In this document: piece after piece, positions 12,680-24,275 of the stretch
Numbering within the stretch: position 1 is the first letter of the stretch
How the letters are laid out: the number at the start of each line of letters is the position of its first letter
DNA from: Apophysomyces variabilis
Taxonomy: Eukaryota > Mucoromycota > Mucoromycetes > Mucorales > Mucoraceae
NCBI GenBank assembly: GCA_002749535.1
Contig: MZZL01000376.1
Coordinates: 558,001 to 622,000, forward strand
Length of the DNA: 64,000 bases
Reading direction: 5' to 3'
Program-made: the position numbers and the translations under genes
Notes under the pieces: generated by a model
Databases searched by the model: none
What the model saw: the letters and a program-made list of their open reading frames with translations, nothing else
What the model was told of the DNA's origin: nothing

Positions 12680-15090
12680 ATGCTCAGATTGATACCCTTT
12701 TGGAAGTATTTACGGCGGACTTGGACTACGAAAATCCATTTTTTGGAGCTCCACTACATTTATATTGCCGTATTGATTTTGGTGTCATCTGGGCTTTATT
12801 ATTGTCAGCCTGGGACAAACTTTGCATACATTGATGCGCTTTTCATGGCAACCACGAGCGGAACAAATACCGGCATCAATACCATCAATCTCTCAGCGAT
12901 GACCTCCTGGCATGTCTCCTTGATGATGATCACGTCTTTCCTAGGGTCCCCGATCATGGTTGCTTTGATTATTGTCTTGGTGCGACGGTATTACTTTTCG
13001 AAACGCTTTGAGGATGTTTTGCAGTACAATAAGGAACGAAAAGAAAAGGAAGAGCGTAGGTGGCGGAATATTCTGGATCTTGAAGCCGCTGAAAATGCCA
13101 ACGGCCTGTCACGACCGAAACGTCTCCGTCGATGTATCTCGCTTATGTCGAGTCGCTCAATGCCCACTCCAGGGCGAAGACCAGAGACGCAACGGCGTCT
13201 ATCTGTGGATAGTGGCAGCACGGCACGGTCCGACCATATTATCGATCTGATTCACCAGTTTCATGACTACCAAATTGAGCGCGAAAAGAAAGAAAAGGAA
13301 CTGGAGGGAGAAACAATGGATGTGATACACGAATACCCAGAAAGCTCCGTTCCTGGCATTCATCAGTCGCCATTGGGCAATACCACGTCGATACCTGGCG
13401 CAGGAATAGCTTTTGCAGATAGTGTCAAAAACCAACGTGATCTCGCGCGTCAACGTCTGGAACGATCGCGACAACTGGATGACCTCCTGTTTAAAATCAC
13501 CAATGAGAGGACACCAGCGCCTCAGCCAATCGTGGGGATGGATGACGACGAAGAATACGAAAGAATCATGCGCCAGCCGATCAAAAAGAGTCAGCTGACC
13601 AGAGAACAAAAGTATCGTCTAGGAGGTACCGAGTATCGAGCGCTTGATCTGCTGGCTTGCATCGTTCCAGCCTATTACTTCGGCCTTGCGGTCGGCTGTG
13701 GATTCCTTTATCGCGCATATGTTGCTTTGTCCCCTTACTGTCAACAAGTCTTGATCACTTCCAACCCTACAGGGCCAACAAACCCATGGTTATTCTCGTT
13801 CTTTCTTAGTCTTTCCTCTTTGAATAACCTCGGGATCAGTGTTCTAGATGCAAGCATGACGCCGTTTCAAAATGCTCCTTTTCCACTGATCGTTTCCTTC
13901 CTTTTGATTTATGCAGGAAACACGGCCTTTCCGATTTTCCTCCGATTTACTATATGGACGCTCTATAAACTCACCCCCAAATCGAGACAAATGCGCCGTG
14001 AAAGCTTCCGATATCTACTGGATCATCCACGACGGTGTTTCACTACGTTATTTCCTGCGACCCGGACATGGTGGTTACTGATCATCTTGCTCTTGATAAC
14101 ACTAGTCGAGGTCCTTGCTTTTGTTGGACTGGATTACCAGCTTCCAGTGCTTGCCCACCTATCTTGGGGGTCCCGCATTTTGGATGGTATATTTCAATCG
14201 GTGTCCATCCGTAACGGTAAGGAAAATGATATAACATCCTTCCTGTAGACACAAGGTTAACTGAACAATTAGCTGGCTTCACCGTTGTTAGCTTGGCAGA
14301 CCTCAATCCTGGAACTCAGTTGGTCTATATCGTGGCCATGTACATCAGTGTCTACCCAATTGCGATCTTCATACGCCACAGTAATGTCTACCAGGTACAG
14401 TACACAGGAAAATAAACTTGCTCTTATTCGTCTTCCCTAACTGAAGACTTAGGAACGTTCGCTTGGAATTTATCGCACCACTCCTGAAGAGCAAGAACCC
14501 GCCCGCTTCAAATCAGAGGACCTAAAGTATCCTCCCTTTGTGAAGTTACGGCGGCAAACAACGATCAGTAGCATCATGACGACTTCCAAAAGGTTCCTCA
14601 GAGGTCCTGATTTTTTCGTCGTTCAACAGATTCAGCGACAATTGACGAGTGACATGTGTTGGGTTATTGTTGGTGTTTTCCTAATATGTGTTATTGAAGC
14701 AGAAGCAATTATGGCACCAGCACCTATTACTATAGCTAGTGTCATTTACGAATGTGTATCAGCTTTTGCCAACGCTGGTGGATCCCTAGGCTATCCCGGC
14801 ACAACAACTTCGCAATGTGCCCAATATCACACGTTAAGCAAAGTTGTCTTGATTATACTTATGTATAGAGGACGCCACAGAGGTATGTGAACATAAGCGG
14901 ATTCTGATCTCTTCCTATTTACTCACCCCTGTTAGATCTGCCGGCTGCTATTGACCGAGCCGTTCTTTTGCCATCCGAACAATTAGAAGAACAAGAAGAA
15001 AAAGACGAAATGTATCGTCGTCAGAATGCATCCTATATGGACATGCAGGATCCACCAAAACTGTTTTACAGTCGAACTCGTACGATTTAG
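12680..15090 (+). CDS. TRK/HKT-family potassium transporter, copy A
   Basis: Plasma-membrane K+ uptake protein of the fungal Trk superfamily. Four exons: 12680-14216, 14273-14394, 14453-14882 and 14936-15090; phases fit (1, 0, 1), giving about 747 residues. The first pore loop follows FAYIDALFMATTSGTNTGIN and contains the conserved filter Gly. The last pore loop is YECVSAFANAGGSLGYPG. A long cytoplasmic loop (about residues 110-310), rich in Arg, Glu and Ser, separates the first membrane pair from the rest, as in yeast Trk1. The frame is open upstream to 12542, but ATG 12680 is preferred because copy B starts at the equivalent place. A second copy (B) lies about 35 kb away in the opposite orientation. 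Specificity for K+ over Na+ is inferred from the family. Confidence 0.93.
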
Positions 15091-15901
15091 AGTTGAAGTA
15101 CACGGTGAAGTAGTGGAAGCGCAGAAGTTATTGTAGATATATATATCAGATTCTCATGGATAACCAAAGATAATCCATTTAATGAGGGAAAAATATACCT
15201 CGATTTTGTTTAATACGTTTTCTTTTGTATATTATAAACTTATCTTAGTTGGAGTCATAGCAATGAAGTACTATAGAATTGAGCTTGTGGGCGTCAAATG
15301 GGATGGGTTTTTTTTATCTTTTTCGGCCTGTGAAGACGTAGTGTCCAAAGTAAAAGCTTTACAATATCCAAGATAAAGTTAGACCTGGGCGGTAGCGTCA
15401 CATCCAGCGGATCCGACCGACGTCCAAAAGCCTTAGCTGTATCAAAACCATCCAATGAGAGAAGTTGAATCTATCGGTAGCGTGACTAGTCATACTTGTC
15501 TATACACCGTCAGAAACACAACTTTAGCCCACCCACCATACAGAAAACACATCCTATATGCAACTATCACCTTGATTGGTTCTATGTGTCATTTCTTTTC
15601 CGTTACGCCATCGATTCTTCACAGATTTTACCAAGCACACTAATATTTATAATTTGTCACCCTATTTTTCCCTCGATCGATCATCCAGCTGAATTGTATG
15701 CTTACGAAGCATCAGTGTCACCTGCCAAAGTTAAAGACTAGGCATTCATAGCTAGTGTCCATGAATAAGGACGGGCACTCCACTACGACAGTAGACTGAT
15801 TAAACGCTGAATCACCATAAAGGGATCGTGCAGATACACAAGTGATCGTCCATTAGCAAACCATCTCGAGGCAATGCATGCTTAAAACCCGCCCCTATTT
15901 A
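15091..15901. other. Convergent intergenic region, TRK-A / S9 peptidase
   Basis: Both flanking genes end here. The stretch is AT-rich with short frames only (for example 15496-15741 plus) and shows nothing I can support. Confidence 0.5.
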
Positions 15902-18170
15902 TTATTTCTTTTTCCAGTTGTGGATTTCCACGCCTTCTACCCCATGAACTTCGAAACCAAAGATTTGACCATAAAACCATTGTTCAAGTTCCATGGTACG
16001 CTTAATATTCTCAGCCTTGCGGAATCCTATAAATGAAGCAATTAAAGATATAGTCTCAAGATGTTGTAATTAATGCAATTACCGTGTGATTCTCCTGGAT
16101 ACTCAATGTAAGCAACAGGTATGCCTTTCTTTTTCATAGCATCAACCATGACCTTGGACTGAGAAGGAGGAACGACCTTATCTTCAGAACCTTGGAAGAA
16201 GATAATAGGCGCCACGATGTTATCAGCTGAATTGATCGGCGAACTTAGGACAAATGGAGGAAGATGCACGGTAAGATTCCTTCTGAAGACTGCTCTTGGC
16301 ATGAACTTACCGTTCTGCGTAATGTTTCTTGTCGATCAATTGATCAGGATACCTTGATTCAAACTTGTGTGTTTCTTCCGCCAACAATGCGATGTCCGAA
16401 ACACCATACAAGCAGCAGCCTGCCTTAAATACGTTGCGGAATGCAATACAAGCCCTTTAAAACATAAAAAAGCGGTGTTAAATAACTCTTTTTCTTGTGT
16501 TTGCAAAAGAGAACTTACAATGTAGTGAAACCACCCGCGCTTCCTCCCTCAATGGCCAATTTCTCTCCATCGACGAAGCCTTTCTCAGCCAGGTACTTCG
16601 CTGCGTTACAGCAGTCATCCACATCCACCACTCCCCATTCCATCTTTAAGCGATTGCGATACTCGCGGCCGTAACCTGTGCTTCCACCGTAATTAACATC
16701 TGCAACAGCAAATCCACGCGTAGTCCAATATTGAATCGATCGGGAATAGCTGTTGTCACTGTTTGCTGTGGGTCCACCATGGGATAGAAGGCGCAATGGT
16801 GGTTTGCCAGTACTGGTGTAGTTGGGGTTCTTTGGCGCATAGAAATAACAGTAAGCTTCTTTTCCGCCAGTGGTTGGGAAGATGACTTCTTCGCCGACGG
16901 AGATGTACGAAGGATCCAGGATAGGCTCTTTAGTGTGTGCTAGAACATGTGTAGTTGGTGTGGATGGTGATTGAGGATCGATCGTCAATGAGACAACTTC
17001 GGATGGCTTAACTGTAGAACCACCCCTAGCTACAACAATTTCCTTGCCATTGTCAGTGTACGTCCGCACCTGAGCAAAACTGTTTAGAGAGGTTTGCAAA
17101 TCCGTCAAAGTTTTTGATGTGGTGTCCAAAATGGCCACTTTATCCTTGTAGGTACAAACAAGCTTGGATTTATCGGACTTGAAAGGGGTATACCAGGATC
17201 CATTCAGGCCCCAGGCAGGTCCAGCAAACTCGGCCTCCAAAGCATTGGGCAACAATAACTGGACCTCGTTATCGACATATCGGTATAAGTTCCAAAAACC
17301 AGAGCGATCTGATGCGAAGTAAAGAGTTCCATCAATGCCGAACTCGGGTTGCTACCATACCGTACTGTCAAAACTGTGCCTTACGTCTAATTGAACGTAA
17401 ATACTTACCACAACACTTTCGTTCAATTCTTCGCCAGCCACAACGGTTCGCGAGACTACAGTGAGATTGTCGTTAAATTTGACTGCAGCACGTACAAGGC
17501 GGGTATAATCCCAAGGCATGTTGGGATGGATCCAGTCAATGTAAGCCAACGCGGAGCCATCAGGTGAGAGTCGAGGCGCAGCATAAAAGTCTCTTCCTTC
17601 TGCAAGAACCTTAGTTTCTCCGGTACTGAGAGAAATGGCGATAAGGCGATTCTGAACCTCGGATGGCTTGTCATTCTCAAAGTGTTCTTCCTGGACACAG
17701 ACCAAAAAGCGTTTCTGATGGTCAATATCCAAGTCAGCGTAACGCAATAGGCTGCTTTCGACTGTCACAGGTTCGATTTTAAAGTCGTTCTCGAGAAGAT
17801 TGATCTTATAAAGACGGCGGTCATAATCGTTTGAAAACACGAGTAAACCGGACTTGACTTTAAAGCTTCCTCCTCCGTATTCGTGCACACGTGTACGACA
17901 GCTGTATTCCTTTGGTAGTAGGGGTTTAGGATTAGACTCTTGACCGAGCGGTTGCGAGAAAATCTGTCCACGTCCTTGTTCTTCAGGCACTGTTTGACAC
18001 CAGTAAACAATGCCGTTATCGACAGAAATATCAGTTGCAGAAGCACTGGAAGAGAGTGAGTCCGCAGTAATTGGTGATGTCCAGGAACCAAAGGGCTTTT
18101 CTTCAAGTGAAGTCATAGCAAAATTGGGAAGAGGGAAAGAAACAGAAACACCAAATACATTCCGCGTCAT
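15902..18170 (-). CDS. Prolyl-oligopeptidase-family serine peptidase (S9, DPP/acylaminoacyl-peptidase-like)
   Basis: Five exons, 17409-18170, 16519-17351, 16311-16454, 16083-16243 and 15902-16026, give 674 residues, or 656 if translation begins at the internal Met at 18116, where the decayed copy also has its Met. The N-terminal two thirds looks like a beta-propeller of the TolB/S9 type (WD-like strands such as LSPDGSALAYIDW). The C-terminal alpha/beta-hydrolase has an oxyanion region LLSHGGP, nucleophile Ser in GGSAGGFTTL, acid Asp in FFQGSEDKVVPP and catalytic His in GESHGFRK, the expected order for S9. Substrate is likely small peptides or acyl-amino acids in the cytosol; no signal peptide or membrane span is seen. 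A pseudogene copy lies about 2.4 kb upstream. The triad spacing makes the family firm; the exact activity is open. Confidence 0.92.
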
Positions 18171-20616
18171 TGACTGTATATAGCCGATTGAACGTCCGGC
18201 AAGCCGGCGTTACACAAAAAGTCGATGTGACACCAGGGATCCATATGCTTCCGTTTTTTCCTTTCTTGGGACCCACAAGGCGTACATAACAAAGACTGGA
18301 AAGATAATTCTAACCGTGGCGGTTAATAACGTAAAAAACAGATACACTATGGTATAGAACGTTCAAGCTGAACTAAGCACGGATATGACACCATTTTATA
18401 TATGGATCTCATATATATGACTTGTATAGAAAGAGGATGAGGAGCACTTATAAAGACCAAATTTATGCGATGTTTCTTATTGGTATGGAGACAATCACTG
18501 CTACACTCGCCTCATCTCTGGCTTTGTAGGATACCTTTTCTGCGAGTGAACAAAGCATTTTATTGTTCTATGGTTCAAGAGTGATAACCGTTCTAAACAA
18601 TTTTCAAAAGTTGATTCGTTTTCGGATATTCACAGGATTAGAGCGCTTACTGCGGGAAAAAAAAAAAGGTTTGTCAACCTTTATGATATCTACAAGAAAA
18701 CAACAAGAAAAATATCATTGTAATTTTTTTTGAATAAGGTAGTCACAAGGATCCCAAATGTCTGTGAGAGGCAATGCTATGAAGAACAGACAGATGGCTA
18801 TACTTTACGGGTAAGCGTCCAGTCTCAAAGACTAAGCAGACGAGAATTATTGACTAACTTGTGTGTCCCAGACTGCCAAAATTATCCGCTTGTTTGTGCA
18901 TAATTTTTCTGAGAAAGAGAAAGCGCAGCAATGGCCCGATTAATGCATGCTAAAATATATACAATGACACAGCACTAGGTTGGCCACCAAGTCAAAAACC
19001 CGCAAAAAAGAAAGAAGCGGACAAAGTCTATCAGCGAATATGGTTTATTTCAAGGAGCCTACACTACACATTTCTGATTGCAAGCGTTTCCATCTTAACT
19101 CTGTTCTCTATAATGAATACAATTTTCAGGATTAGTTAATGTGAAAGGGATGATGGACGAATGAAACGAACTACGCAGGTGAATGAGAATGACAAAAGAA
19201 CATTCCTTAACCGTAGGAATGAGCTTTAAAATATTGGAATGAGTTTTAGAACACCAGAAAGAATTTGTATCCGTTCGTCTAATATAGGAATATAAGCGGA
19301 TATGGCGGCGAATATTTTACCGATCCCTAATCAACAGCAGAGGAGGATGCATTCATACATACATACCTTGACAGTATAATTGACAATGCTTTCGGTTCTG
19401 ATTCATATTTACATCAAGAGTGGGCAAACGGTTACTTGGAAAGTTCCCGCATCGGGCGATTGGGTTTTAAAATCCGAATGCGTTTGCTATTGTCGACCAT
19501 GGATCATTCGCTACGATCTAACCGTATGCGAAGTAAAGCCTCCCGGAAAGCAGAACAATAATGGCGCTTATTCCAATTATATCAAGTTGGCCCTTCAGAT
19601 GAAAGAAATACTGAATGCTCTGGTAAAAGCCGGTATGAAAGATACTAATCGGTTGGTGCCATGGGTAAAGGTAACTATAGGACAAAACCGCTACAAAATT
19701 GATGATGATGTTTGACTTTGACCATCTGATCAAAAAGTTTTCCCATCAGAACCTACGTGATAGATATTAAGTGTCCTTCAGTATTACCATTTCATTCATA
19801 TGAGTGACGCCTAGTTACCTGACCCTCTTGTGCTCCCTTATGTTGTTCCCATCTTTCTTATATAGCATCCTACAAACCAAGGTAGGCTACTCATCGATGC
19901 TAATCGATAAAAAAGGTAACGAAACAACCTCTGATCAACTGGATTGGCTGGATATTTCTCAACCTACATGCATTCGGCAACGAAAATAAAAAGATCTTCT
20001 CACTGTAAGTAGATGACACATTTGCTATTACCCTTATTGGTTTTTATTTCGTAATCATGCCGTCTAATCGAAGAAGAATTGAGCAAAGAGTCATACACCA
20101 CTCCAACACTCGTGCTGGAGTGCGCGAATTTTAGCCTAGCTTAGTCTATTTTGGCTGTAGATAAACTTACTGCTGATTGGGAAAGCGAATGGCGCATATA
20201 AGGCGTTCTTGTCAATGCTATTTTTTGCTCAATATCGCTAACCGTAACAGGTCGTGATAACGAGCAGTATTTGGGATAGCATCGGCCGTCTTCAGCACAC
20301 CGAATCATAGAGTTGGGTACGATTCTAACCAAATGACTTATATAGCAATGTGCACGGTCATCAAGTACGAGAAGCTAAAACTAGCCCATTAACTTCTGCA
20401 GTCGCTGATAGATAAATTTTTGTGAAACAGAAGATAGCGCATAGACAACCAACGTTCCACTTCAGAAACTTGACGTTTCCTGGAAAACTCTTTTTTAGTT
20501 AATGACACCTTGTCCATCACGAACCACTTCGCATAGTGTAAACCAAGCTATGAATTAAAGCACTCATTCTGGAAACTATCTGTCGCATTTACATCTTGTT
20601 GTCGGAGTACTAGCCT
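18171..20616. other. Repeat-bearing gap between the S9 peptidase and its pseudogene
   Basis: This 2.4 kb stretch contains the promoter side of the S9 gene and one protein-family relic (19341-19715, listed separately). An imperfect 24-bp palindrome sits at 20099-20122. No other gene is supported. Confidence 0.45.
19341..19715 (+). pseudogene. Relic of a dispersed Mucorales protein family
   Basis: Two frames must be joined. Around 19341-19450 one frame reads EEDAFIHTYLDSIIDNAFGS followed by HQEWANGYLESS; the adjacent frame then continues with RPWIIRYDLTVCEVKPPGKQ and KLALQMKEILNALVKAG up to a stop at 19715. From memory, this order (WANG block, then a beta-strand with EVKPPGK, then KL..MK..L..L) is typical of a large uncharacterised family scattered through Mucorales genomes. 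The frameshift and the missing ends mark it as dead. No function can be given, and the family link was not checked against a database. Confidence 0.45.
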
Positions 20617-22160
20617 TCTTTTTTCCAGTTGTGGAATTCCACGCCTTTTATCCCATGAACTTCGAAACCAAAGATTTGACCATAGAACCATTGTTCAAGT
20701 TCCATGGTACACTTAATGTTCTTAGCCTTACGGAATCCTAAAAATGAAAAAATCAAGGATAAAGTCTTGATATGTTGTAATTAATGCAATTACCAAATGC
20801 TTCGCCTGGATATTCAACATAGGTAACAAGTATGCATTTATTTCTCATCACATCAACAATGACCTTCCACTGAGAAGGAGGAACGAGGTTACCTTCAGAA
20901 GCTTAGAAAGAAGATGACAGGTATCAAGATCTTGTCGGCACTATTGGTCGGAGGCTAAACAAAGACATGGCTATATTAACATGCCCGGGACAGGCAGAGA
21001 TCCAAACTTGTCCGAGTTACCGTTATACATAACTTTCCTTTTGAATTAGCTTATCGAAACACCGAGATTCAAACCTATTTATCTCTTCTACTTCTTTCGG
21101 GTTTTGAAAGGCATCTACTAGGATCCGCTATGACCCCAGGTGGGGCAGCGCACTCTGCTTCTAACTCTTGGGCAACAATAACTGGACCTTATTATTGACA
21201 TATCGGTACAGGTTCCAGAAACCAGAGCGATCTGATGCAAAGATGAGAGTCCCGTCAATGCGGAACTCAGGTTGCTATTATATACGATGATGCCATCAGA
21301 TGCCTCCCTGCGTGTACTACATACTAAAACTTTTACCACGACACTTTCGTTCAATTCTTCGCCAGCCACAACGGTCTGGGAGACTACAGTGAGGTTATCG
21401 TTGAACTCGACTGCAGCACATACAACGCGGGTATAGCATCAAGGCATTTTGGGTTAAATCTATTCAATGTAAGCCAACTCGGATCTGTCAGGTAAGAGCC
21501 TAGGCCCAGCGTAAAACTCTTTTCCTTCTGCGAGAACCTTGGTTTCTCCGGCGCTGAGAGACATGGAAACAAGACGGTTTTGAATATCCATAGACTACTC
21601 CTTCAAAAAGTCTTGTTCTTATATACACCAAAAAGCGTTTCTGATTGTCAATATCCAAGTCAGGATAACGCAATAAGCCGTTTCCGATTGTCAATGGCAC
21701 TATTTTAGGCTCGTCTTCAAGAAGATTTATTATGTGGAGACGGCGGTCATGATCGTTGAATAAAGCCAGTAACCCGGACTTGACTTTGAAACTTCCTCCT
21801 TCATAGCCGTAAACACGTGTGCGGCAGTTGTAATTCTTTGGGTAGGAGCGCTTTAGGGTTAGGCTGCTGCCCACCGCCTACGAGAAAAATCTGACCACGT
21901 CCTTGTTCTACAGGCACGCTTTGGTACAAGTACACAATACTACCATCGATACAGATATCTTCTGTAGAGGCAGTGGATAAAAGAGATTTTGCAGTAATTG
22001 GAAATAGCCACGAAACAAACGGTTTTCCTTTGGGCATAGTAATGAAAGAAGAGTTTTGTAGGTCAAGAAAGGCAAAAAAGGAAACATTTGGAGTGTGGTG
22101 CCTGATCACCATTCTTTGTAACACTGGTAAAACTGACATTGAACGCACAGCCCACTTCAA
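20617..22160 (-). pseudogene. Decayed duplicate of the S9 peptidase, lacking the nucleophile exon
   Basis: Several blocks match the intact gene at 15902-18170 in the same order. The start region (about 21850-22040: KPFVSW, VEQGRGQIF, ALLPKE), the propeller (21660-21840: SFKVKSGLL, RYPDLDIDNQKRFLV), the strand with EELNESVVVK (about 21340-21370), the Leu-rich exon-2 start (about 21150-21280), the Asp-containing exon remnant (20790-20930) and the last exon (20620-20750) are all recognisable. Frameshifts occur near 21845 and 21600, stop codons are present, and about 600 bp corresponding to 16519-17160 (LLSHGGP and the GGSAGG nucleophile) are gone. It cannot encode an active hydrolase. Confidence 0.92.
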
Positions 22161-24275
22161 GTTACGGATCCGGTTTTGAGAAGTTTTAGATCAAATGTTA
22201 CCGTAGAGTATATGTTATCGGCAATGCGTCAACTGATGGCTGTCAATAGCAACACAATGGATAACACCCAGGTTCCTATGAGCCACTATCCTTATTACGG
22301 TTCATAATTCGTCTAATCGTTAGCCCTAAGAAAAACATTACTGCACCGGACATCTAGACCTTCCGGACCGTACTGATGGTTAAGGTTATGATCTCGCTTA
22401 GCCTTAACTGTTTGCTATCCCCTACTTCTTTGTAAGAACAAAGTTATTCATAAACAGGGACAATGATCTGAATCGGGTGCATCATTTCGTTGATTTCTCT
22501 ATTTTATTGAAAGATGAAACCATGTGATTTTTAGTGTACCTTACCAGCACTTGAAGCGACTTTATCAATTGCACTCCGATTTCATTAACTATATGTGATA
22601 CTATCGAATTACTGGCTGAACAGTGATTGAATGATGCATACGTGACAGTTACAAATAGAGACAGATCAGCGAAATACTAACAGACAAAGTACGACATGTA
22701 TATGACAATGTTTGGCTATGCCAAAAGTAATTTTCCTCATTATAACAGATTAACAGGTGTGGAATCATGAAACCAGTAAACAAAAAATGTTTTATTTTGG
22801 TTTTGACAACAATAGGTTCCAACATAGGCTATGAGGCATTCGATCATCAAAGATATTTATACTTTCCATGCTTCTAACAGCTGGAACTAAGCGATTGTTC
22901 TTTCATCAGAGGACCAATACTGCAATGTCTTGCAACTCTTTTAAAAATATTATAGGATTAGATAATATGTTATGTACACAGATTGCGTATGCATCATATC
23001 CATAAACCGACAGTGTAGATCTATGAAGAGAAGAAATGCAGCTGATTTTGCCCGAATAGATCTCAGGCAATGATTGGCGAATGATGGTTGCACAGGATGT
23101 TGGAGATCTATGAACTCTATCTCCGCACACACATCTGGACCCCTGAAGTCCAATCACAACTTTTACAGTACGGTGTCAAATTGTGGAAAACAAAAAATAG
23201 AAACGAGGTGGGCAACTTTTCCTTGTGAATAATGAATTGAAATGCTTCAATTAAAAAATTGAAACTGTCTATTTACTGTTTATAAAGTGCTTTTTGTGGT
23301 GCAGAAATTAAGGATGACTGTGAAGTGACGAGTATCCTTCGTGATATAACAAAATGGCGGAGAGGACATGGAGTTAGCAAAAAGAACCACAATGACTACA
23401 AATGTTTGAAGGGCTTTTTCCTCAAATAAGTTCAACATGAGTCGCGCTGATCTCGGATGACGGAAAAAGAAAAACGTCTGTCATCCAGTTTTTTAGTCTT
23501 CTTCTTTTTTTGATTGTGTTACTGATGGCTCTAACGATGTGTAGGCAGTCAATGTTTCCCACGGGCTCATGAAAAGCTCTGATCTTTTCACACCTTTGTT
23601 GAATAAATTAGAAGCACGGTACAGAACATGAAGCTAGGTGATGAAACACGTGAAGAGAAACCAATGCTGATAGGCAATGTGGCAAGTCTCTGGAGCATAA
23701 GCCATCCATATTGGGATAGTCTTTATGCGGTAAGCAGATTTGAAGAAGATGGGGGGTATTCGTTCACGCGAAGACGGATGTCGAGAGTGACATGGGGCTA
23801 CACAAGACGTTATCATCTGGCGGGTGTTGATTGGGCCATTGGCGGCCAGAGAGATGATAAGTCGGCATTGGTTGATCACTGATGGCGTGAAAAAGTAGTG
23901 ATGAAGAAATCCCCGCTCTGATCTCAGTTATGCATAGTTGTCCACTTTTTCTTTGTTTTTTGTTGGAATTATTTACACAGAAGATAGAATATACTGTAAA
24001 CAAGGATATATAATGTTTATCGTACCTTGCTTTGATATTAACAAAAAAGCACCTGAGCTTTGTTAGTTCGTTTTTTAGTTTTGTTTCTTATGTAACGGGG
24101 TTTTTTGTGCAAGCATAGAAGCATTAGACCACGGCAAGGGAATTTGATTGGCCAGGACAGCATCTCATCTTTTTTGGAGAGATCTGATTAGACTGCATTA
24201 TAAAAGCACGGACATACCATCCGCTTTTACATTTTCTTTACTTTTTCACCTTTACTCTTTTTTTTATTCTATATC
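22161..24275. other. Intergenic region upstream of MET6
   Basis: This 2.1 kb stretch is low in coding potential. A minus-strand frame at 22950-23153 vaguely resembles the middle of a Ras-like GTPase (see findings). An 84-codon plus frame at 23628-23882 and its antisense are unrecognised. The MET6 promoter occupies the last few hundred bases. Confidence 0.45.
24199..24205 (+). promoter_or_regulatory. TATA box of MET6
   Basis: TATAAAA lies 77 bp before the MET6 ATG and is followed by a pyrimidine-rich leader running to the start codon. This is the clearest TATA element in the window and fits the strong codon bias of the gene behind it. Confidence 0.65.

Noticed and set aside
23454..23505. Hairpin followed by a T run, resembling a bacterial terminator
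   Set aside because: The genome is eukaryotic, the stem has a mismatch and there is no gene just upstream on that strand.
23628..23882. 84-codon plus frame and an 81-codon antisense frame
   Set aside because: Both are open in the same place, neither resembles a known family, and no splice partners or promoter elements are visible.
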